Source: Crotophaga sulcirostris
Lineage: Eukaryota; Chordata; Aves; Cuculiformes; Crotophagidae
Assembly (NCBI GenBank): GCA_013397455.1
Contig: VYZB01000056.1
Span: 439,322 to 503,321, forward strand
Length of the DNA stretch: 64,000 bases
Direction: 5' to 3'
Made by a program: the position numbers and the translations under genes. Each line of letters begins with the position of its first letter. Position 1 is the first letter of the stretch. The notes beneath the pieces were generated by a model. That model had not been told where the DNA came from and made no database searches. It saw nothing but the letters and a program-made list of their open reading frames with translations. This document shows, one piece after another, positions 47,501 through 61,474 of this stretch.

Positions 47501-50500
47501 ACCTACCTCTTCATCAATCACATTGTATGTAAGTTTGGAGTATGATAGCAAGTCATCCATCATTTCTTCCCTTCAGCCAACTTAAATGGATCCTACTTTA
47601 ATTTGCTGAGGGCAGGTGACAGTGTTGGTGCTATACTGGGTGCATGCACATGTGTGCACACATAGAAAAGAGAATTCACAAGGTGGAGGGTCTCCAGGAG
47701 ACCAGAGATCCTGCTTGTGTCAGGTGTGCTGCATGAAGTCCTCTAATGCACGCATTTCTAGGTCACTCTTTACACTGGGGGGAGGAGGGAGGGAAGGGGG
47801 AGGAGGGGACACCAACCTGGGGAGCACTCAGAGTACAGCCACCCAGAAGCACACCTGCAAAAGGTGGAACTGAGATGTCAGCCCCTGAAGCATCTGCCCA
47901 GAAGTCAGAATGCCACAGCATTTAGATTTCAACAGCAGCGGCAGCAGCAACCACACAGAAAAATTCTGACTCCTGGCACTGCTGCTGCTTTTCCCCTCCA
48001 CTCACAACCTTCAGCTGTGGTCACACACGCACACACTCTGTCCTGTGTGTGTAGAAATGGGAAGCGATTCAGGGGGGATCAAGAAATGGTGGTAGAGAAG
48101 ATAAAAAAAAAACCCCATCGTTCAGGCAGGGTAAAACAAGAAGGGGAGGGCTCACTGGTGTAATTTTGGGGCTGGTCTAGGATGATGTCATAGCACTGAG
48201 CAAGTGCTATGGCCAAACTGTGGGTACTCCTAACGCTCCCCGTCCATCTGACCTCTAATACCATCAGGCTGAAATACTGAAGATGACATTTCTTTTAGCT
48301 TTAAAAAGCCATTTTTGAGTCCTTTTCCTCCGAAACGTTGCTAGGGACTGCAGGCTGTGCGGATGCGAGGTGGGGGAGGCGGCACACAACTAACTCTTCC
48401 GGCACACACCCCTTTCCCTACTACAAAGGCATCCACAGCAATCACATTTGCAATAGTACAAATCTTGATGGATTCATCCCATCCCCCTCCTCTTTGTAAG
48501 CCCACAGCCCGCTGTATCCCTCTCCGTTATTGCAACCCAGCAATCCTTCCCCAGGTTCAAGCTGAAAAATGCAGTCACGGTACAGTTGCTCGAAATAAAT
48601 GAATGAATGAAAAAAAAAAAAAACAACCAGCCAGCAGCTCAGCCGGGAAGCAGCAATCTCATTGTTTCAAACCCCATCTGCATTTCCATAGCATTTAGGC
48701 ATATTTCACACGAGCACATATACACACTTTATGCACATGCAAATAAACATATTAATAAGGTGGAAAAAAAAGAGGGGGAATAAAAAAAAATCTGAGATTA
48801 TATTAACTTCACCTTGGAAGGTGGCTGATCTCACACACGCTGGAAACACACACAGAAATTCAATATATTCTACATTTTACATCCCTCACACACAGAGTAA
48901 AAATAGCTTTCAGTGCAATATCTCGTTGCTATGCCAACAACAACAACACAAAATTAATTAGGGAGGGTGGGGGGGCAATAATTGCTGACCCCTTTTGCAG
49001 AGGGAGAGGGGAGATGGGGTGGGGTGGCTGCTTACCAAAGATGCTGATTTGATTGTGGCAAAGCGCTCTCGGTTCCGGTAGTGGAGGGCCTGATTCTGCA
49101 CTGACTGGGTAGGCCGCACCTCAGGCCTGCGATCCCTGTGGCCCACCTCATCCCTTATAAATACATGATCCTGCAGAAATGGATAAAAACAAGGAGAAAG
49201 TCCAGCTGTGCTCTTCCCGCGGCGGCTGCCTCTCTCTCACCCCTCTGTCTGCACAAGCGCCGCTGTTGGAGAGGCATAGTTCAGCTCTCTGCTAGCCCCG
49301 GCAGCTCCCACCGTACAAAATGAATAAGCAACACATTGCAGGCTCGGGTTCGGCGTGTCAGCTGATCGCTAGCGGGATGCCTTCTCAATCCCTCGCTCCG
49401 GGATTTTATTTTTTTTTTTTTTTAAGCCTCCAGTATTACATATGTGCGAAAAAAAAAGAGACTGAAAAGCATAAAGCGATGCAGAGCGATCGGGCTCCTC
49501 GGAAAGGTCGGGTTCAAGCACTGCAAGCGAGCAATCCCATTAAAAATAGGATTTCCATGGCTAGCACAGAAGATGCTGTTCCCTTTTAACACAAGAGCAA
49601 CATTTTGCCTCATTCCCTTTGCCGAGTGCTTCGTCCTTGATAGGGTTTCTTTGTCCCTTGTTTGCTATCTGCTGTGGAGGATGAGCATCCTGCCTAAAAC
49701 CATGGCAGGCAGGAGAGCACCAGGAAAGCCTCCGTGACCACTCAGGGATCCTGCTTTCCAGTCATGATCCTGCACAGTTCTAGCACTTTCTCTCCACAGC
49801 CCACAAAGGATTTTTTTTTTTTTTCCTTTTTAAAGCAACAGCTCCCAGGTTTTAGCACCAACGGTTCCCGGTGCAGCCTCCCTCTCGCTGGCTGGCAAGG
49901 CTTCGCGAGGAGTGGCTGTGCCTCTGCAAACCAGCACATGCAAGGTTTGCAACGGAACCAAGCGTATAGAGGGGAGAGACCCTAACCAGAAGGGCTGGTG
50001 AAAAATGTCACCACAATCTTGCTAATTGGAACGGTGACTGCCCAACTTCAGCGCACCTGGAGGCTGCACCTTCAGGATGGAGCAGCCTTTGGACACCAGG
50101 CGCGTCCCACCGCAGCCTGGGCGATAGTAGGAGCACATGTACCACAGGTTCCTGACTCACATCCTCAAGTTCCAGCTCCTAAAAAACTCAAAGGAAAACC
50201 TGAGCTCCTTCTTGAATTACATCAAATTGCCAGCTGTCAGGGGTGCAAAATAAAGGCTGTGAGTTCCTGTGCTGAGAGGCAAATAAAAGATGCCAAGCCT
50301 GGCAGAGAACGGCTGCCTCCGTGCCCTGGGTGTTTGCAGGTGAGCACAGCCAGCTCTACCACCCTGTCACGCCACAGCAGACACCAGTAAGGCCAGAAGG
50401 CCCTGTGGTGAGAGACCAGCCAATATGGAGTAGCATCTCCACCACGACGCTGCCATCCTCCCAGTGCTGCTTTCCCACACCACAGACATTTGCTTCCCCT

Positions 50501-53500
50501 CTGCTGTCCTCAGTTTGTAGCTGCCTCTAGTCTGGACCCACACACACTCAGCTCCTTTCAATATGACTCTGTAGATGATTTCAAGCAAAAGCCAAACTGG
50601 TATGGAAACGCTGACATCAAGAGCCAAATGGCACTTTGGCTTGAAGTGCTTTAAACCCAGTACCTCTTCTCAGATCCTTTGTTTTGAGCATTTACACTCC
50701 ATGCTCACCTTTCACTTGCCTTCGCATGGAGAGAGCCCAATGGCCAAGGCCACCACAGAGCCAAGCCTGCATGGGCCCCTCTGTACCCACCTGAGGGTGA
50801 CAGAACAAGCTAAACCAGTTAAAAAGGATAGTCCTCCACAGAAGCACTATGGACTGTAATAAAAAGGTGTCGTTTCATTTTATATTGGCTATCCTTACTC
50901 TAGGCCTCATTGCTCTGTCTTAGCAGGGGAAGGCAGCGCTACAGAGGACGATGAGTGGCAATTGGGAGGGAAGTGATTGCACCCCTGTACTGGTGAGGCC
51001 ACACCTCGAATACTGTGTTCAGTTTTGTGGCCCTCACTGCAAGAAGGACATTGAGGGGCTGGAGCATGTCCAGAGAAGGGAACAGAGCTGGGGAAGGGGT
51101 TGGAGAACACATCCTACGAGGAGCAGCTGAGGGACCTGTTTTAGCCTTGAGGAGGCTGAGGGCAGACCTCATCACTGTCTATGTTTACCTGAAAGGAGGC
51201 TGTAGGGAGGTGAATGTTGGTCTCTTCCCCAAGTGACAGTGATAGGATGAGAGGAAATGGCCACAAGTTGTGCCAGGGGAGGTTCACACTAGACATTGGA
51301 AAATTTCTTCACTGAAAGAGTGGTCAGGCACTGGCAGAGGCTGTACGGGGAGGTGGTGGCGTCACCTCCATCCCTGGAGTTGTTTAAAAGATGAGCCGAT
51401 GAGTTTCTTGGGGATATGGTTTAGCAGTGAACAGGTGTGGTTGGACTCACTGATCTCAAAGGTCTTTTCCAACCAGGCAATTCTATGATTCTGTAATTGG
51501 GACAGTCCTAGATCTTCAACTTGTGCATGTTTGTGCAACAGGCAGGACTCTCACACTTGCACGCTTTCCTGAGAAAGGTACATCTTTGACTCTACAACTC
51601 TCATACCAAAAATGTCTTGATTAAACATTTCAAGTTTAACAGTACCACTCAGTGTAACCTGTGGCTTCACTGGGAGAATATCAACCTCTGCAGCACTCTG
51701 GCCTATCCAGGTGATTTAAGAAGGACTCAGCAAAATGCAATTGGGGATACCCCACCTAGTCCAAAGCAGACGGGCTGGCTCCTAACATCACCTTTTAGTT
51801 TGGTATTTCCACTGCCGTGCTTTGCAGCCTTCCGGTGCAACAGTTGCCAAGCCAGGCAAGAGGCAGTGCTAGAAGCAACGCTGAACTTGGCCTCTCACTC
51901 TCCAACAAGCTGCTCTGTGGAGATAAACCTGGCTCTTTGGGGTTTGTACAAACACAGCCTCATTCAAATGTACTGGTATGACTCAAGCTGGAGCAAGGGG
52001 AAGAGAGTGAGCAGCTACCAAAGGGAATTCCTTTGTTACAGGCTGAAACTGGAGCACCTCAAATGAAATAAAGTTGAATAAAAGTGTCCTGTGGTAAAGA
52101 TCTATACAAGACTTTCCCATCTGAACCATGGAGGAGTGAAGAGAAACCAAAGTACACAGGAGCTACTGTTGCTCTACTACTGCTATGAAATTAAGATGGA
52201 GGCATATGACCCATGGCAATGCATAAAGTCTGCAGCAGCACATGTGAACATAAAAGGTTCCTAAGGTCTGCTAGCAATACCCCAGCCCCTGGACTATCTT
52301 CCCTCTCTCCATTACATTAGTAGGCCGGGGTGAATGTGAAATACTAAAACCAGAAAAGCAGCAAATATCTGAGAAAAATACTTTTAAAATAGGCAGATCT
52401 TTCAGAATGCTCGAAAACACCATCTAAAATGGCAACTCGAAATTATAACTACTTTCTTATATAGGAAAACTGATCTGTGGGTTATTTCTGTTATGCAAGA
52501 GGTAGATTCTTAGAGGGCAGAATGTCATCCTGGTCTTGTTTTGTGGGACTTCCTAGTTTTATGGGACTTCAGTGCACAGAAGTAGCTCACAAGAGAAATT
52601 AATTGCCCTTCAGGAATGTGAATTAACGCAGTCTCCAACTCAAATTAAGTTGGGCAAGGAATGGGAAAATTCCTTTGCAAAGGAGCATGCAAAAGGACCA
52701 GTTTCAAGTAGACAGAAAACTCAGCAGCTGGCCTTGGCACCCTTTAATCTGGGATCTGAGGCATCTGTACCAGGCAGGAAACAACTATTAACTCTCAAAT
52801 AAGCTCATGCAACCTTAATAGGCAAAACATTTTTAAGAAAAGCTGTCCCGCTAACAGAAATGAAATAACTTGACAAGAAGAGTTACCAAATCTGAGTTAC
52901 ACTACCCAGAGATCGCTAGTAAACAGAGACCTGTAGGACAAATAAATCTAAGAGTAGCCATATCTCCACCAACCTTTCTCAGACAATGTGACTCATGGCT
53001 ACCATGACAGACACCTACCCAGAAAGTCAGAACACAGATTTTTGCTCTTTTTATTCTATGTTCTTCTCCCAAAAGCTTGCTAAGAGACATGGCAATCGCA
53101 TCTCTTTTTGGGCACAAATCAAGAAATTTTGTTTCAAACTTTTAGCTCCATATTTGTGGGAAACAAAGATCCCAAACTGGCACCTCAGCTCAAGTTACTC
53201 AGTAAGTAAAACCTCATCAAAGCACCCAGAAACTCATCAAGTTTGGGTCAGGGTGTCTCTCAGCCCTAAATGTCCAGTTCAAATACTGCTTCGTTTGTGG
53301 AAGGTGTCCCTGCCCTTGGCAGGGGGGTTGGAACTGGATGTTCTTTAAGGTCCCTTCCAATCCAAACCATCCTATGACTCTATGATTGTTTTCAAAGCAA
53401 GGTATTTTCCGTGTATATTTAACTTCTCATCTGCTTTCTGTGCTTATTGCAATTTGCCTTATGAATTTATATTTGCCTTTAGGCATGCTCAGATCACAAC

Positions 53501-56500
53501 TCACATTAAACCACTGAAATCCTTCTATTTAGGGTCAACAACTGAGAATCTTCAACTTCCTACTAAAGAAATAATTTGTTCTTTTGACTGTATTATCTGC
53601 TACATAAACAGTTTTCAGGCTGATCACAACACATGGGGTATTCATCTGGGTGCTGGCTTTGAGATTGCTGATTGTATTTGCCAGGACAAAAACTCAAACA
53701 TTTTTACGGTATAATACAGACAGAGAGCTGGTGGAGCTTCCAGTTACTTAAGAGACGCTAAAAAGCAAGCCTCTCAAAACCAATGAACAAAACCAAAAGG
53801 CGGGACTCCTACATATTATGGATTAATGACTAACCTAAAAAAAAAAAAGTCCTTGTGGGAGTTAATCTCTGGATAAACAGAAACACGGAGAAGCAGTCAG
53901 AACATCTGCTCAGACACAAGCTGACTCAAGCAGGTTCCAGCTGGATTTGCAGGTTTAGGGCTGAGAGATACCCTGACCCAAACTTGAATGACCCAGACAT
54001 CTGAATGGCTACCACTGGTGTCTCCTCTGAGCATCGTGGGCTCATGGGTTCCTCTCAAACCGACGACTCTCACCTGAGGTCACCCTACAGAGTATGAACC
54101 GGAATTTTGCTCTCTGGAGCCCCATGCCAGCTCTACCAAACACTGTCTTTTCATCCTCCTCACCGAAAAAAAGGGCTTTACCACCCCCTGTCCCCAGCAT
54201 AAGCATAAAGTTTCAGGAATATCTGCTTAACATGCATTTTTAAGAGCAATGCTAACAGCACATTGCTAAAAGAGAGAATGTGTATCCCTAGGTAACATGA
54301 TCGTTGGATGGAAAAGCACAGTTATGTTAACTGTCTTCAAAGGAGTGACACTGGAAAACCAAAACTCTTACACTGATCATACTGCAACTTTCAGAATCAC
54401 AGAATTGTTTCAGATGGAAAAGACCTCTAAGATCATGAAGTCCAACTGTTAACCTAACACTGCCAATGGCACCACTAAACCACATCTAAGCGTTCCTAAG
54501 CGCCACATCTACACATCCTTTAGATTCCTCCAGGGATGGTGACTCCACCACTTCCCTGGGCAGCCTCTCTCAGTGCTTGACAACCCTTTCTATGAGGTAG
54601 CATTTCCTAATATTCAATTTAAACCTCCCCTGGCACAATTTGAGGCCATTTCCTCTTGTCCTATCACTTGTTATTTGGGAGAAGAGATCAGCACCCACCT
54701 TGCTACAAACTCCTTTCAGGGAGCTGTAGAGAGCTGTGAGGTCTCCTCTCAGCCTCCTTTTCTCCAGACTAGACAACCCCAGGTCCCCCAGCTGCTCCCC
54801 ATAACCCCTGCACTCCAGACCCTTCCCCAGCTCCTTTGCCCTTACATGGAGGAGGTCACCAATCTGAAACCTGCAAAGGGGCAAAGAGAAGTTCCTAGCA
54901 GGACAGCTCATCCAAGCTGGATATCTGAATGTCCTCTAAAGAATTTACTGGTGATTAAGGCATCCTCCTGAGGAAGCAGTCTTTTATCCTAAGGATGAAT
55001 TGAGATCCCAGGAAGGGCAGATGCAGGCTTTCTGCCTGAGCAGCAGATATTATTGCATTTTTTTCCTCCCAGGAGTTTAGGACACAGCTATAAATTAAAT
55101 TATATAAAAAGCTATACATTCAATTATGACATTATTATTATTGTCTTCCTTTCCTCCAATAGACATCTTCTACTCCACTGATAGGTGGGAGTCACCTTTG
55201 TTTTAAGGACAAGTTCAGAAACATGGAGCTCTACTGCTGCCCCAAGGCTTTTGCACAGCGCAAGAGGTGAGGTTGTGCCTGTTTTTCATGGAGGATTTAT
55301 CACACATGCTGTTCTCCATCAGTCAAAACCCAAGCAGCAGGGTGATCATGAACTAGCACAGCCAGTGAAAATGATCCAGACCAGAAACAGGTCATTTCGC
55401 TTACCTCATGACCACAAACCACTTTTGGAAGTTGCAGCCAACCAGCAGCTGCTAAACAAAACCCACAGTTGTTTACAAATGCTTTTACTACATCAGCCTG
55501 TTCATTAAACTTTATCTCAGAGTAGCTGGTCACAGTATGAATCGTAGGAGTGCTTGATGGGGATGCTCGAAGCTTCTCCCAGCCTAACGCTACACAGGTG
55601 ATGTAGTGAGAGCCAGAGCTCTGCTCCTGATTTACACCAAGTAAACATCACTCCAGGTTGGCTCTCACACCACACAGCAGGCAGAAACACTGAAGGTTGG
55701 GAACTGTATTTCACACACGACTATAGACTCTTTCATCCTACATTTTACAACTGCACAAGACATTCTGGGGTTTTGGTCCAAAGAAATCCAAAGGCCTCTG
55801 ACACTTAGAAAACACCAACAGTCACCATGGTCACTTTACATAGCCCGGTACATCCGGATGTTGTTAATGAACATGTTTGTGGAATATCATAATTTCACAC
55901 AACACTTTGATTTGATCCATGTCAAAGCAATCTCATGTGACCCTGCACCCACATAATGGAGACAGCTGGGTAATTACATCCATCCACATTTTCTTTTCAG
56001 CATTTAAAGGCTAATTAAATGCAAAAAACCAAAACCTTAAATTAAAGTTGAAGCCTAGGTTCTTTCCATTTTGTTTGTGATGAGGCTCCAGAGTGCTACC
56101 AAACTCAGTGCTCCTTTTTTCTCACCTGCCAGACCAAACCCAAGTTGTGTAGATCCATCCCAGTTTACAGAAACACAGTTAAAGCAAGCATGAAGACAAA
56201 TTAAAGTATTTTCAGAATAAAGAACTTTACCTTGAAAACAGAGTGGGATGTATGTGTATATAAACCCCCCAAAGTGTCCTGTTCAAATTTTTGTCTTTCC
56301 ACATGTATTAATATATACATAAAATAGCCATGAACAAGTTTTCCATTGACAATTGCATTCCCAAAAGTAACAGAGAATTAAAAAATCATGTACTAAAGTA
56401 AAACAATAAATTTTCAGACTGGAATATGTCTAAATTTAGACTACTGAATTTGCCTTACACATAGACACAGCGGAAGGTAACATTTTACAGCTGAGAAGGC

Positions 56501-59500
56501 TTCTACACCACTGCAAGAATCAGCCATCACAGCCAATTGTTAACTATTTTGTAAAGACCATCAGTGCAGATCTGGGTATTGTGCTTCCAAAATTACCTTA
56601 AAACACCTGTGCTAAGTGATCTACAGCCGATTTTTTTTACAATACTTAAGTTACAAGTGTGCAAGAGATCTTGTTTTTTCAAACCAGGTAACAAAAACTT
56701 CCATGTGGTGTCATGTTTATACATTCTACTCAACGTAATGTCTTAATCGCAACAGAATAACAGCTACGCAGAGGTCTAAGAGGACTGAATTCATAACATC
56801 AGAACACTTCCTGTATTTGAACTTTAGAAGAGTCATACAACCACTGTAAAACAAAATACTATCTTAAAACAAGCAGGAACTCTACTTCTTTCACAAATGC
56901 AATTTACTTCTGACGGGAGTGGCTCACATTTTGTTTTCATCAGCTGTAATGACATCGCACAGTCAGTTATATTATAACATATGACCACTGTGTAAATCGG
57001 TCCCTCAAACTCCTGTGTCAATGCATATGTAAATATGACTACTTAACAACATGAAACTGAAGTTAACATACATTCCTGAAGACTACACTTCCAACTGTAA
57101 TCACCCGGAGCCACTTTTTATTTGGGATGGTTCCTTGGGCTAGCATTTTGTACCTAACACTGTTTTTTCCAAAAGGTGAAAATAAAATCTCTAAAGGTGC
57201 TGCTGCAAATGTATTTCAGAAAGATGTAAACCCCTCAAATCTATAGAACTCATCTGCAAGTATCTTTAAATATCTAAAGTACCCTTTTGTTGAAGACAAA
57301 ATTTATTGAGACCTCCCTTTTCTAAGCACTTCAACATTCAATTACACAAACACTGCGTTTAGGAGGAAAAATGGCTTACAAATATTTAGTAAGTTAAAAC
57401 CAGGTTTACTGTAATGTTACAAATGAGAAATTCATACTTTTCATGCTGCTGTAATGTTTTAGTTCTTCTGGCAAAAAGCATACGTACACTTTGAAGCTCT
57501 TTGCAAATGCAATCACATAAACAACCTACATTTTACTGCCCGCTAGCAAGTGACACTGCTAAGGCCAAGCCAGAACTATTTTAGCCAAACAATCTTAAGA
57601 TTAGATGTTGCCTTACAGCTAGACAACTTTAGTTTGATATCCAGCACTAAGAAAACAAAAGGGAACAGATCACAACATGCAGCAAAAGAGAAAAAAAGCA
57701 CTGAGTGGAACTCTACTCAAAACATACCTGGTAGGAAGGGTCCAAAGTTGTGCACACTTCCACTTCTCATGAGGGAAATCCAAGTGTAAGCAGATTTTAA
57801 TCACACACTGTGACTGTAAATGTTAGCTTAGCTGCTACAATCACTTCTCACCGTGCTACGTAACACAGTACAATCATTCACAAGGAAACAAGGACTGATG
57901 TTACAAGCAGAGATGGAGAAGTGCACATGCAGGGGTGGGGAAGGAGCCATGCAGTAAGTCTGTGTGAACCCTGCCTTGACACTGACAGCGCTGCCTTTCA
58001 TGAGCGGCCTCTTTACTTTCAGAGGTTGTTTAAATGTAGTTTAGCTTGTAAAGAAAAAAACACAGAACTGGCAAGCCCGGCACCAGCTCCTGCTCTCAGC
58101 AGATGGCTCAGCACAAGACCACAACACACTGATCATTGGGTCCTGCACGGGTGAGCAATAGCAGGGACTGCGGGAAGCTATGGAGAGCACCAGAGAACAT
58201 ACCTTCTTGTGAACAACGGAGGAAGTGGAATTAATTGTGCTCTCGTCACTATGCATCATGACCAGTTCAGGGCTGCTCTCATCCAGGACCTCCTGCATGC
58301 TGCTCACACTGCTGCTCTGACTGCCTGTGCTCACAGACATACTTGGGATGGAATGGTTGCTGCCCAGACTGTCCATCTTCCTACTCAGGTTTGATCCATG
58401 CTCACTGTCCTATAAAACAAGGGGCATCAGTTACAAGTTCTGCAGGAGATCGCCTGCCCAGTACATGCCTGCAGTGCCCAAAGTTTGTTTTAAAGGCGAC
58501 TCTGCAGAGTTAACAGCTCTTTGCTTGTATTTTGACAACTACATTTCTTAAGGCTGGTTGGGTTATGAAATATTCCATATGGGACAGCCTCTTCCCCTGC
58601 AATCTTCCTGCATCAGGGCCTCAAGCCATTTTCTGCAGATCAGGAAGACTGGGCACGGTTCTTGGCTTGAATAGGAGACAGCCAGGAACACTGGACGGCT
58701 GGTGGAAGGAAACTCATCATTAAAAGGAGTTATCTAGGTTTGTATTAAAACAACGTTCTGATTCAGGATATGCTTCAACACATTTTGTGAATCAGAAAAC
58801 ACGTAAGACAATGCCCCCATTTGATTATTATTTGATAAATATCACAGTGCTTAACAGGTGTCGGGGTTTTAACCTCCCTGTCCCAAGCAGTCAGCAACTA
58901 CATTTTATCAAGCTAAAAATCCTTTTAACCTTGTGTTTTCAGCCAAGATAAATTCCACATTTAAGCAGCTGACTCAGAAGAGCCTGCATTATTACACTGA
59001 TTAAAATGTTGTAATCTACTTAGACATACGTAAATAAATATTCTTCGTATAGGACATTATTTTCAATTCTACAGACATATTAGAGGTTAGCAGCCTTTTT
59101 TTCTCGTTGCATACTCATACAAGCCCAGAAATGCCAGAGTATGCACTTAATCTGGACTGACTTTATGACTTTATGGAGCCCTTTGTAATCAAGTAGTGGC
59201 ACTTAAGAGGCTTGGAAGGAGTTCATAGTGAGGACTGGGAACTCCAAAAATCCTGCAGCTCTGGTCTGACATAGCCTTGCTTCACCAAATTAATGGCTCG
59301 CTACTGCATCCAGTTTGTCCTGGCCTCTAAAGTGAGCTTGAGGGAGAATTACATCACAAATCAGTTAACAGGGTACTCATTTTGTTGGAAACCGAAAGAA
59401 AGATAAAATTGACAGACTTAACAGAATTGTATTTGATTGTTTGATTATTTTTTAAGCAATCAGCAGATCCTTCAGAGAGCAGTTAAAATCCAAAATACAA

Positions 59501-61474
59501 ACCAATACTATTTTGCAGAGAACATTTGCACATGAGAAGGAGAATACTTCCAGGATGCTTATATAAAGTTGTAGAAAAAATGACATCTCAAATGGCATCT
59601 GAGATGAGGATATGGCTATGTAATTAATGAATGCATATGCACAAAGGCTAGAGATGAGATTGCATATGCAGCCTTAACAATGACTTCCTGACTTGAATAC
59701 TTTTCAAATAACCTTAACTTTCTTGCAAGAGCTCCAAGGAAAGCATTAGTAGTATTTCGAGTGATAAAGATTTGTAATGCTCCTTTTCTGCCTTAGAAAG
59801 TGTAAGGTAGATAAAGGAACTGTCTTGTGGCTTTACAGTTGAGCAGCTTCTGTTAACCAGTTAAGTAGTAACTGAAGCAAGTGCTGTGTTTTCTTTCCAC
59901 TGTCAAGTCAGTGATGCAGATGAGCAATGCAACCTCCTTTCGTGGTCCACGAGCTCAGTGGTAAAATGCAGTACAGAGCATGCTGTGCACATGCAGAGAG
60001 TGAGCTTCATTACAGTGTTAATTCCTAGAGATTCCTAGTTAATTCCTATAATTAACTTCTTCTTCTCTTCCCCCTTTCTTAGAGGTGGGGACAGGAGGAA
60101 CAGAAGATACATCCTGGAGTCAACTACAACCGCATATATCCCACTTAGCTGTCCAGCTTGGACCTGCTGAACAGTCAAGTGGGAAACCCATTCCCTTGCG
60201 CTTTCCTACCCTGTCACTCTCCTAACAGTTTTTCACACGGAGGTAGACAAGGCTTTAAGGTTTCAGTGCAAAAATCTGACAAATCCCCCCTCTTAGCACC
60301 CCAACAACTAAGCTCGAGGTTTAGAAGTTGGCTCGCTGGAGGGTTAGAACAGAAGCACTTTGTAACTTTCACCAGCAGTTGCTATTCTTGCTCCTTCTGT
60401 GCACATCCTTCAGCTTGAAGGGCACAGCTAAATGTCATGCCTCTCCACCCTCACACCCAGGCTCACCCATTTCTTAAACCAGAGCTCTAGTTTAGCCTTA
60501 AAGGAAGATCTGACATGCACAAATGTCATAAACCAAGTCCCCAAATCTACACTGAGCTTGGACATCTCACTGCATATTATCTTGCAAAAATGCATACAAA
60601 CACCAATTCACCTGCCTATTTTGTTTGTTGAGAACCAGTCATGGATTTATTTACCCAATGTGCCTGCATCAAATGACATTAACTTCCATCTAATCTCATC
60701 AATTGGAAAATGACTGGTTTCTTTCTCTAAGCCACAGTTAGTGTCAACTACCATACACTGATTAAGCAGGCTTTTTACTGTAAGATTTAAACTGAAGCTG
60801 AATTTTATGTCTTTAATCTTTTTTTCTTTACTATTGAAGAATTTAAGAAATGAATCTTACTAATTTGGTGATTTGCTTTTCAGCTCATGATGGGCCAATT
60901 ACTTTACCAAAAAAGTTACTGTAACTGAAAAAATATTAACATTAATCAAGTGGTCTTGACTCTGCTTCTGAGACTGAAAAGTTTGGGCTGTCAATAGACC
61001 CTTCCACACAGGCTCTAAAGCTACTTTCTCTCATAGAGAATCTCCCACCAAAAGAGTTTCTTCTCTAAAGGCCATCACTTGAAAAAACATGAAGTTTTAA
61101 AGTTGCCAATAAATGCACATCCAACAGCGACAAAAGGCTACTGTCACTCGTTATCTTACGTTGTACCTCTGCTGATTGAGTTGCTATTCCAACAACGTGG
61201 ATTGCACCCTTACCTAGGCTGTACTTGTTCTGCCCCGCTAAGGACAGGAATACCCCACCCTAAAGTTATTTGTAACAGTGCAAACGAGGTAACAAAATAA
61301 AAGTACCTCTTCTTCTTCTTGAGACTCGGTCAGTGGGCCATTCCGTGTCTCTTGGAAAAGGATTTTCTTCATTTTCCGGTACTGCAGGTTATCCAACTCA
61401 CGTACTGCATCTTTTGTCCTTTGTATGAGGTCTATTAGTACCCTTGGTGGTCGGTCTCGGCGAACAAAATCGTG
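32566..61474 (-). CDS. TAOK3: Serine/threonine-protein kinase TAO3, 3' ten coding exons
   Basis: Ste20-family MAP3K-type kinase (JIK/DPK) acting in stress p38/JNK and DNA-damage signalling. Exons in transcription order: 61474-61307, 58409-58203, 49170-49036, 40638-40402, 39484-39356, 38116-37913, 35219-34980, 34059-33847, 33035-32853, 32727-32566 (stop TGA at 32568-32566). Sizes 168, 207, 135, 237, 129, 204, 240, 213, 183 and 162 are all multiples of three and all junctions phase 0. They give 625 residues, the human protein's last 625 of 898. The visible part begins at the kinase-domain edge ([15 protein letters not shown]). It continues through a Ser-rich linker ([18 protein letters not shown]) and long Glu/Lys/Gln coiled coils ([17 protein letters not shown]), and ends [16 protein letters not shown]. 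The intron after 39356 has a GC donor. The kinase domain itself is upstream of the window. Confidence 0.98.
33298..33712 (+). mobile_element. CR1 3' fragment in TAOK3
   Basis: Forward CR1, antisense to TAOK3, in the intron between 33035 and 33847. It ends TTAGTGATTTTGTGATGC. Confidence 0.88.
38572..38840 (+). mobile_element. CR1 3' fragment in TAOK3
   Basis: Forward CR1 tail, about 270 bases, ending CAAATGACTCTGTGATTT. Confidence 0.88.
40030..40342 (+). mobile_element. CR1 3' fragment in TAOK3
   Basis: Forward CR1 tail ending CATTCTATGATTCTATGAT, about 60 bases from the exon at 40402-40638. Confidence 0.9.
42205..42652 (+). mobile_element. CR1 3' fragment in TAOK3
   Basis: Forward CR1 from the GTGTCCAGAGAAGGGGAACA region to the GCGATTCTATGATTT tail. 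Confidence 0.9.
44257..44398 (+). mobile_element. Short CR1 tail in TAOK3
   Basis: About 140 bases of forward CR1 3' end, ending AACCATTCTGTGATTCTGT. Confidence 0.85.
49171..49480 (-). promoter_or_regulatory. CpG-enriched patch immediately upstream of a TAOK3 internal exon
   Basis: The 300 bases on the upstream side of exon 49170-49036 contain CCGCGGCGG, GCGCCGCTG and GCTCCGGG words that contrast with the AT-rich intron around them. An internal promoter giving a kinase-less TAOK3 transcript is conceivable. No initiator or conserved start was identified. Confidence 0.25.
50955..51498 (+). mobile_element. CR1 3' fragment in TAOK3
   Basis: Forward CR1 of about 540 bases from a TACTGGTGAGGCCACACC block to CAATTCTATGATTCTGTAA. 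Confidence 0.9.
53297..53388 (+). mobile_element. Very short CR1 tail in TAOK3
   Basis: About 90 bases of forward CR1 end, GGAAGGTGTCCCTGCCCTTG through CCTATGACTCTATGATT. Confidence 0.8.
54396..54855 (-). mobile_element. CR1 3' fragment in TAOK3
   Basis: Reverse CR1 starting AGAATCACAGAATTGTTTC. It is the only clear CR1 in sense orientation relative to TAOK3 right of the gap. Confidence 0.88.
58410..61306 (-). other. TAOK3 intron, about 2.9 kb
   Basis: AT-rich, without CR1. I see no gene or repeat of note. Confidence 0.6.

Larger units (their letters stand above)
40639..49035 (-). other. TAOK3 intron, about 8.4 kb
   Basis: Apart from the CR1 copies at 42205 and 44257 I see unique, moderately AT-rich sequence with no gene. 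A G/A-rich patch lies near 47775-47810 and short CA/TG tracts near 48020-48055. Confidence 0.6.
49481..58202 (-). other. TAOK3 intron, about 8.7 kb of remainder
   Basis: Contains CR1 at 50955, 53297 and 54396. Otherwise it is AT-rich unique sequence with no recognised coding, tRNA or other RNA gene. Confidence 0.6.
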
